Shown: positions 17,918-22,663 of the stretch, piece after piece
Layout of the letters: each line of letters begins with the position of its first letter
Numbering within the stretch: the stretch's first letter is position 1
From: Chrysochromulina parva
Taxonomy: Eukaryota; Haptophyta; Prymnesiales; Chrysochromulinaceae
Assembly: GCA_002887195.1 (NCBI GenBank)
Contig: PJAB01000644.1
Location: forward strand, 1-22,663
Direction of reading: 5' to 3'
DNA length: 22,663 nt
The notes under the pieces: generated by a model
Databases searched by the model: none
The model's input: only the letters and a program-made list of their open reading frames with translations
Told to the model about the DNA's origin: nothing
Position numbers and translations under genes: made by a program

Positions 17918-18697
17918 TCAAGGCCAAACGAGCGCCTGCACCAGAAGGATGCCATTCGTCAAGACGTTGAGCGAAAACTGGACGAGCAGCAGAGGATTAC
18001 CACCAGCAAGCTTTGCGGTCGTGAAGACTCGCATTGCGTTGCCGGCGGTGGAGAGCGCAGCCGAATAGGGCGACCAGCCGCCGCGTGACTGCGCTGCAAA
18101 GTTCTTCAAAATCTGTGGCAGCAACGCGCCAGTTGTCACGACGGTCGAGGCTGTCTGCAGGCGCACCAGCACCGCCTTGGGCACGAGCATCGCCACCACG
18201 AGCGAGACGATTGGAACGAGGGAGATGGCAAAAAAGTGGTTTTGGAACACGCAAATGAGGGTGAGTAAGATTGTCGCCTGAACAGAGAGCGCGGCAAAGT
18301 CCAAGTAGGTCGATACCGGGTAGCCCATCCGCACGTTGTATATGACGAAGATAAAGAAGCCAGTGAGCTGAAGCGCCCATGTGGTGGCCGACATGCCCGC
18401 CACGTCCTTGGTGCGCAGCAGGCTGATGATCATGGGTGTGTAGATGGTCAGCGAAAAGGCCGACAACAGCCAGCCGAACGCACTGGCAAGGAGCTTGCCG
18501 CCTTCAAACGAACCTTGCTGCATCTTGCTGTCACTGCCCGCGCGGCCGCCGCTGTTGCCTGCACGCGACGCTGCTACGAGAGCTATGGTAGCTGGTGGGG
18601 CTGCCTGTCGCCGCTGCAAAGCCGTGACGGGGCCGCTGAAGGCCGATGTGAGCACGGGGTGGCTTAGCAGGAGGCCGACGGCGGCAAAGTGGCGCAT
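17918..18697 (-). CDS. MPDU1-like PQ-loop membrane protein with plastid-type presequence
   Basis: 259 residues from the ATG at 18697. Upstream in-frame ATGs at 18757 and 18730 exist, but starting at 18697 gives a clean signal peptide (MRHFAAVGLLLSHPVLTSAF), so I chose it. TSAFSGP (17-23, Phe20) resembles the ASAFAP cleavage motif used for import into red-derived complex plastids, followed by a basic, Ala/Ser-rich transit-like stretch to about 57. Seven or so membrane segments follow. PQ-loop 1 is YTPMIISLLRTKDVAGMS (the usual Gln is Met89), loop 2 is LLPQILKNFAAQSRGGWSP. The end, RVFTTAKLAGGNPLLLV and LNVLTNGILLVQALVW, resembles the C-terminal repeat of MPDU1, the ER factor for use of dolichol-linked sugars. 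Here the location is probably the plastid, so the substrate or role may differ (inference). Confidence 0.85.
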   Translation of the reverse strand: MRHFAAVGLLLSHPVLTSAFSGPVTALQRRQAAPPATIALVAASRAGNSGGRAGSDSKMQQGSFEGGKLLASAFGWLLSAFSLTIYTPMIISLLRTKDVAGMSATTWALQLTGFFIFVIYNVRMGYPVSTYLDFAALSVQATILLTLICVFQNHFFAISLVPIVSLVVAMLVPKAVLVRLQTASTVVTTGALLPQILKNFAAQSRGGWSPYSAALSTAGNAMRVFTTAKLAGGNPLLLVQFSLNVLTNGILLVQALVWP

Positions 18698-18970
18698 TGT
18701 GTGTGGGTTTGATAGGAAGTTCACAGTCATTATGAAAATGTGAATTATAATTCCCATCACACGCTTGAATTCACACCACCCATCAGTTTCACAGTCCTAG
18801 ATAAACTCGACACCCATGAAGACACGTGTCTCGTGCGGACTGCTACTCACTCTCTTCATCATCACATGCATTCTAGCCGAGCGCTCGTGCCGCTGTGCAC
18901 GTCGCATCGGCTGCTTTCCGGAGTTATACTATCCCTATCTAGGGACACCTCCACGACAGCTAATTCAATA
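18698..18970. promoter_or_regulatory. Divergent promoter region between PQ-loop and YkgJ genes
   Basis: About 273 bp, AT-richer than the flanking genes. It contains a perfect 12-bp palindrome GAATTATAATTC (18742-18753) with a TATA-like centre, and an inverted pair TTCACA (18720) / TGTGAA (18739). Either could serve both directions. The YkgJ reading frame is open through most of this interval, so part may be its 5' coding region if the ATG at 18866 is used. Confidence 0.5.
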
Positions 18971-19582
18971 ATGGCCGACTTTGCAAGAATAGACGCCAAG
19001 ATTGACAGAACGGTGCGCGCCACCGGCATCGGGTGCCCACCCGGCTGCGGCAAATGCTGCACCAGCCCGACGGTCGATTCCTCGGAAGCCGAGCTTCTGC
19101 CCCTGGCCCTCGAACTGATCCGACAAGGAAAGGCCGAAGCGGTCTTGGAGCGACTGGCGGCGGCGAAGCAAAACGGAGATCCAACATGCGTCCTCTTCCA
19201 GCGCACTGTGCCAGACGGTAGCTTGGGCAGATGCGGCATGTACGAGCACCGGCCAGGGCTCTGCCGCCTCTATGGGTTCTCGGGGGCGAGGTCCGAGACT
19301 GGCGAGCGCGAGTGGCGACCGTGCAGTCACATGCGAGCGATGAAACCTGAGATGGAGGCCGTCCTACTGGAGCCACCGCCCGAATGCATGCCCGTGATCG
19401 CCGATGAGCTTCGTCACCTCCGCAGCAGCTATGGCAGCCCTTCGGACCAGGCTCCCATCCCAATCAACGAGGCTCTGAGCCGGGCGATATCGCGTCAGCT
19501 CACAAAAGCGATGTACTCACAGTACGCCGATGACGATGATGATGCAGGCGCGGCACCGAGTTCGCCCGCAATCCAAAAGTAA
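18971..19582 (+). CDS. YkgJ-family cysteine-cluster protein (zinc/iron-chelating domain)
   Basis: 203 residues from the ATG at 18971, chosen because its context (A at -3, G at +4) is strong and it sits just before the domain. An in-frame ATG at 18866 would add 35 residues (MHSSRALVPLCTSHRLLSG...) that could be an organelle presequence. The domain has C22-x3-C26-x2-C29-C30, then C73, C88, RPGLCRLYG with C98, and C118. This is the pattern of the YkgJ/CxxCxxCC family, thought to bind zinc or iron; its biochemical role is poorly known. The family is common in bacteria and found in algae and plants, so a bacterial or plastid origin is possible. The C-terminus has an acidic run (DDDDD) and a disordered tail. 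Confidence 0.85.
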   Translation: MADFARIDAKIDRTVRATGIGCPPGCGKCCTSPTVDSSEAELLPLALELIRQGKAEAVLERLAAAKQNGDPTCVLFQRTVPDGSLGRCGMYEHRPGLCRLYGFSGARSETGEREWRPCSHMRAMKPEMEAVLLEPPPECMPVIADELRHLRSSYGSPSDQAPIPINEALSRAISRQLTKAMYSQYADDDDDAGAAPSSPAIQK

Positions 19583-19821
19583 CGCTAAAACGCACTCGGT
19601 TTTTGAGCGCCCAGATCAGAGATCTCGATAAAATAGACACGTACAGTCGAGCCGCTGCTCATTCTGAAGATGTGGATCGTATAAGTGCACACCCGCTTCC
19701 TAAGAATCTTCAATCTAGAATGTCGCGGAGATGGCCCTCACTACGGAGTGAGCCGGTGCCAGGACCTCTCGGAGATTTCACGCACGGAGGTTAACGTTTC
19801 GGCAAGTTCCGCTATAGGGTA

Positions 19822-19837
19822 CTAGCTACGTAGCTAG
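19822..19837. repeat. 16-bp perfect palindrome upstream of the TBC gene
   Basis: CTAGCTACGTAGCTAG is its own reverse complement. It lies about 175 bp upstream of the TBC start and 77 bp before the shared 36-bp element. It may be a binding site for a dimeric regulator, or chance in an AT-balanced gap. Confidence 0.85.
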
Positions 19838-19913
19838 GGACTGCTTGGTGGGCGCCCGATGCCGAGAGACCTACGGGTAGTATCGGTTGGGCACCCAGTA
19901 CCGAGTATGTCCC

Positions 19914-19949
19914 GTGTGTCCCGGCTCCCCCCGGTGTCATTTTACCGGT
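19914..19949 (+). promoter_or_regulatory. Shared 36-bp upstream element, copy 1 (TBC gene)
   Basis: It contains GTGTGTCCCGGCTCC, then CCCCGGTGTC, then TTTTACCGGT. It matches the reverse complement of 22544-22579 at 35 of 36 positions (the difference is at 19939). In both places it lies upstream of a gene and reads in that gene's direction. It ends in the palindrome ACCGGT. Confidence 0.8.
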
Positions 19950-20011
19950 ACCGACTTTGACTTCACGAAGTCTTCCAGCTCTTCACGACGAAGCTTGGCG
20001 AACCAACCAAT

Positions 20012-20853
20012 ATGTTCGGCCTCATGAAGGGCACCCTGGCCGCACGAATGCCGGCCAACTCGCCGCGTGCTCGCGATTCGAGCGATGACGAGCGCTCAGA
20101 GCGTCATAGTATGTCATCCGAGGATCCCAGTCCGCCCAGATCATCGCCGACTCGGTCAGATCCGCTCGGGCTGCCAGCGGGCTTCCTGAAGGCGTGCGCA
20201 CATCGCTGGCCGCTGCGCACAGGTGGACGGGCGCTCCAGCACCGCGCGGGTCCCGATGCGTACGCAAGACTGCTAGCGGATCAGATTTCTGAGGAGGACG
20301 CGGAGCAGATTCGCATAGATGTCGAGCGTTCCTCTGTTGACGGCCTGGAAGAGCTCTCCCCCGAATCGCTTGATGCGCTGGCCTTGTGCGAGGCGCTCTC
20401 GCGCCTGCTGCACGCCTGGTGCGCTCGCCGGCCTAACGGCTACTGCCAGGGCACGAATTTTGTGGCGATGGTCCTCCTCGTCGTCTTCCTGCGGGAGGCG
20501 AGCACGTCGGCGGGCAGCGACGCGGCGGCCTCACACCGCTCAGAGGAGACCGCGTTCTGGACATTTGTGGCCGTGATGGAGCTCATCCTGCCGGACGACT
20601 TCTACGCACATCCGCTCATGCCCGGGCTGCAGCGGGAGGTGCGCACTCTCTTCTCGCTGCTCGAACTCGTTCGCGTCGATCAAGCCTTGGCGGAGAGCTG
20701 GCGTGACAGCAACTCGATGGGCTGGCGCGACGTCGTGCGGCTCGCCGCGTACAAGTGGCTCGTGCCGTGCTACGTCAACATGCTCCCGCTGCCCACCCTT
20801 CTCCTCTACTGGGATCGGCTCTTCTTGCGAGGTGCCCACCGCGCGGCGGCCGA

Positions 20854-20900
<47 letters not shown>

Positions 20901-21664
20901 TTGCCGGCGCGCTGACGGTGGTGGGCAGTGGCGGCCCGAGTGCGCGCGTGCAGTACGAGAAGCCGGCCGCCCACCTACTGCTTGCCATCGCCCTCATTCG
21001 CATCGCGCTAGCCGAGAGCACTCAGCCGTCGTCATCAGGGTCATTCAGCCCGCAAGGCTTGCACTCGCGCTCTGAAGAAGGGCTCGCTCTGGGCTTCAAC
21101 GAGCTGCTTGAGACAAGTATGCGTCAGACAGACGCGGGGGAGCTCCTAAGCCTCGCCCTGAGCGTCGACGTCACGGTGAAGCAGTTGGCATTCATGCGCT
21201 CGTGCTTAGAGGACGTTCCTGACTCACCGGCAGGCTTGAGCACTGTGACGGGCACTGGCCGTCGGCCTCGCACCGAGCCGTCACTGAGCTCTCTGCAAAC
21301 CACCACGCTGTGCCTCATGGGACGCTCCGACGCACTGCCGGTGCGGCTTCTCAAGCTCACGATCCTGCTGTACCCTCCGGCGCCGCCGCCCCTTCAGGCC
21401 ACCGAGCACATGAGCTTCTACTACCCCCGCCTCGTGTCTTCATGTGCCCTGACGGCGACAGCTGTGGGCGTGTGGGCTATGAAGGCGCTCTGGGTGCGAA
21501 TGCCTTCATGCCCCGGCACAGGAGGGAAAGGAGTAGTTGGAGGAGCCATTGCCTTGCTGCGCATGGACGGCCCACGGTCCCTCAGCCTCACTTCGCGGCA
21601 TACTTCGCGGCTTGGGTATGATGACAGCGACGAAGGGTCGGGCTCCGCGAGGCCATCGTCTTAG
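20012..21664 (+). CDS. TBC-domain Rab GTPase-activating protein
   Basis: 550 residues from the ATG at 20012. TBC proteins speed GTP hydrolysis by Rab GTPases and so control membrane traffic. Residues 1-60 are a Ser/Arg-rich disordered N-terminus. The TBC domain runs from about 80 to 345. Both catalytic fingers are present: the arginine motif I100-x-x-D103-x-x-R106 (IRIDVER) and the glutamine motif Y144-C-Q146-G. Further hallmarks are FWTFVAVME (182-190), WRDVVRLAAYKWLVPCYVNMLP (238-259, read in two parts) and LLLYWDRLFLRG. Fifteen glycines (about 282-296) sit in a loop just after that, before the last TBC helices (HLLLAIALIRIAL). The C-terminal 200 residues are poorly conserved and end in an acidic/Ser tail. 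The partner Rab cannot be predicted from this. Confidence 0.93.
20855..20899 (+). repeat. (GGC)15 microsatellite inside the TBC domain
   Basis: Fifteen uninterrupted GGC codons encode fifteen glycines in a loop near the end of the TBC domain. Length is likely to vary between strains. Confidence 0.95.
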
Positions 21665-21897
21665 CCAGCGTCGCCGCAACGTCGATTTGAGTTGATCTTG
21701 ATGACGTTGCACGTTCTCGTTTTGAGTTCTACACGAACTGACAGCGGTCCTGCGTCCCCTATACGGGATTTTATACTACGGCTCTTCTCTAATCAGACCC
21801 GCAAAGTAGGAGCGAGGTCAAGAGCGGCCTGGTGTGCCACGCTGCACTCTCCGAACAAACTGTTTCGACCGGATTCGAGGGTTGCCGTGCGCCGAGG
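21665..21897. other. Short gap between convergent TBC and DUF952 genes
   Basis: 233 bp of presumed 3' untranslated sequence for both genes. Moderately AT-rich near 21760-21800. No gene or RNA seen. Confidence 0.5.
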
Positions 21898-22413
21898 TCA
21901 ACCCCACATGCCTCTCGCCGCACCGCCATCGTAGCCGTCTTCATCATCCATTCCTCGCTCAACGGCCTCACCACTGTCCAACATCTCCCGCAAGTCGATC
22001 TCGGCCGCCGTAAGCGCAGGTCCAAGCGGCGGGAAGACGTGCTTGCCATGAGCGTCAAGCGTGAGCAGCGCAGGCGGTGCGGAGAGGCAGGCGTAGGGAA
22101 TGGCTCCTCCATACACATGTGGAAAGTCACTGCCGCCGCGTTTTGCCTCACCAGGAGGTGGAGCCGCCGGCTCCCACTTGATTTTCAGATCCGCTTCGGT
22201 TTGCATGGACTCGGCTGAGAAACGAAGGAGCACCAGGTCTGTGTTGCCTGCAAAATATGCGGCTGCGGTGCCGACAACCTGCTCCGCCGTGGACAGATGA
22301 ATGAAAGCGTCGTCGAGGCCAGGGACACCCTTGTATGCGGACGTCCACTGCAAACGCGTGCGCCACGCGTCTTCGGGAACCTCGTCGGCCAGTGCGAGCC
22401 TGAAGAGTTCCAT
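21898..22413 (-). CDS. DUF952 family protein
   Basis: 171 residues from the ATG at 22413. The hallmarks of DUF952 are in order: FIHLSTAEQVVGTAAAYFAG (37-56), DLVLLRFSAE (59-68), KIKWEP (77-82), and FPHVYGGAIP (97-106). The function of this family is not established; its fold is distantly related to ADP-ribosyltransferase-like domains, but no activity should be assumed. The length is a little above the usual 110-130 residues because of a Pro/Gly insert (83-95) and an acidic C-terminal tail (EVERGMDDEDGYDGG-like). It is read towards the TBC gene. A second copy of the 36-bp element lies 130 bp upstream of its start. Confidence 0.88.
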   Translation of the reverse strand: MELFRLALADEVPEDAWRTRLQWTSAYKGVPGLDDAFIHLSTAEQVVGTAAAYFAGNTDLVLLRFSAESMQTEADLKIKWEPAAPPPGEAKRGGSDFPHVYGGAIPYACLSAPPALLTLDAHGKHVFPPLGPALTAAEIDLREMLDSGEAVERGMDDEDGYDGGAARGMWG

Positions 22414-22663
22414 ATAAGTCCGGGTCGGGGTGGCCGGATACGCCCGGAGTCGAGACGCTGGAGCCCTTGGGATGTGGAGTCCGCCGTGCTTGCTGGATGA
22501 GAGGGTCTACCTTTTCGTGCGAACTTGCTGTGAATGGTCAAAAACCGGTAAAAAGACACCGGGGGGAGCCGGGACACACACGGGACACACGGGACACGCG
22601 GAAGCACAAAGGCACACAGACCAATCTCACAACCAACCAGACCCACCAACAACAAACAACCCG
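22414..22663. promoter_or_regulatory. Upstream region of the DUF952 gene, to the window edge
   Basis: 250 bp. It holds the second copy of the shared element and, just beyond it, further GGGACAC repeats (22571-22597). The last 60 bases are rich in CA/AAC on the plus strand. A 5' untranslated exon is possible. No other gene is seen before the edge. Confidence 0.5.
22544..22579 (-). promoter_or_regulatory. Shared 36-bp upstream element, copy 2 (DUF952 gene)
   Basis: Reverse complement of 19914-19949 with one mismatch. In the minus direction it reads towards the DUF952 start, with its ACCGGT end nearest the gene. It is preceded in that direction by two extra GTGTCCC units. Confidence 0.8.

Larger units (their letters stand above)
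19583..20011. promoter_or_regulatory. Intergenic region holding the TBC gene promoter
   Basis: 429 bp between the YkgJ stop and the TBC start, both on the plus strand. No gene is seen. It contains the 16-bp perfect palindrome at 19822-19837 and the shared 36-bp element at 19914-19949. From the element to the ATG at 20012 is 62 bp, which includes an imperfect stem GACTT/AAGTC near 19958-19972. Confidence 0.55.

Noticed and set aside
22185..22655. 156-residue minus-strand frame overlapping the DUF952 gene
   Set aside because: It overlaps the DUF952 domain in another frame, contains the 36-bp element as if coding, and shows no family.

Overview
The window looks like nuclear DNA of a microbial eukaryote, most likely an alga with a complex (secondary) plastid such as a haptophyte or a related lineage. 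Coding sequence is strongly GC-rich and the gaps between genes are visibly richer in AT. Genes lie on both strands without operons, and most are single long exons; two carry short introns (115 nt in the PP1 gene, and a proposed 103 nt in the thioredoxin-like ferredoxin gene). The products are eukaryotic (PP1, TIP41, TBC Rab-GAP, voltage-gated channel, PQ-loop/MPDU1). One presequence carries an ASAFAP-like motif typical of plastid import in algae with red-derived complex plastids. The exact lineage is inference.

Layout: 388-1528 (-) signal peptide + thioredoxin-like [2Fe-2S] ferredoxin + TPR protein; 1894-4620 (-) EAG/CNG-type cation channel with a cyclic-nucleotide-binding domain but no recognisable GYG filter; 4895-10327 (+) a 1,810-residue, mostly disordered protein with two cysteine clusters and many in-frame internal duplications; 10906-12013 (-) PP1 catalytic subunit in two exons; 12764-16486 (+) a three-part fusion TIP41-like / WD40-like propeller / GNAT acetyltransferase; 16865-17689 (-) sigma-like glutathione S-transferase with an N-terminal targeting segment; 17918-18697 (-) MPDU1-like PQ-loop membrane protein with a plastid-type presequence; 18971-19582 (+) YkgJ-family cysteine-cluster protein; 20012-21664 (+) TBC-domain Rab GTPase-activating protein; 21898-22413 (-) DUF952 protein.

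The genes do not form a single pathway. The channel and the 1,810-residue gene are head-to-head across 274 bp, PP1 and the TIP41 fusion across 750 bp, and the PQ-loop and YkgJ genes across about 273 bp. The most notable points are the TIP41-WD40-GNAT fusion, opposite a PP1 gene; a 36-bp element shared, in the same orientation relative to the gene, by the upstream regions of the TBC and DUF952 genes; the channel pore that lacks its filter; and a candidate intron bracketed by short direct repeats. No rRNA, tRNA, CRISPR array or recognisable transposase was seen.
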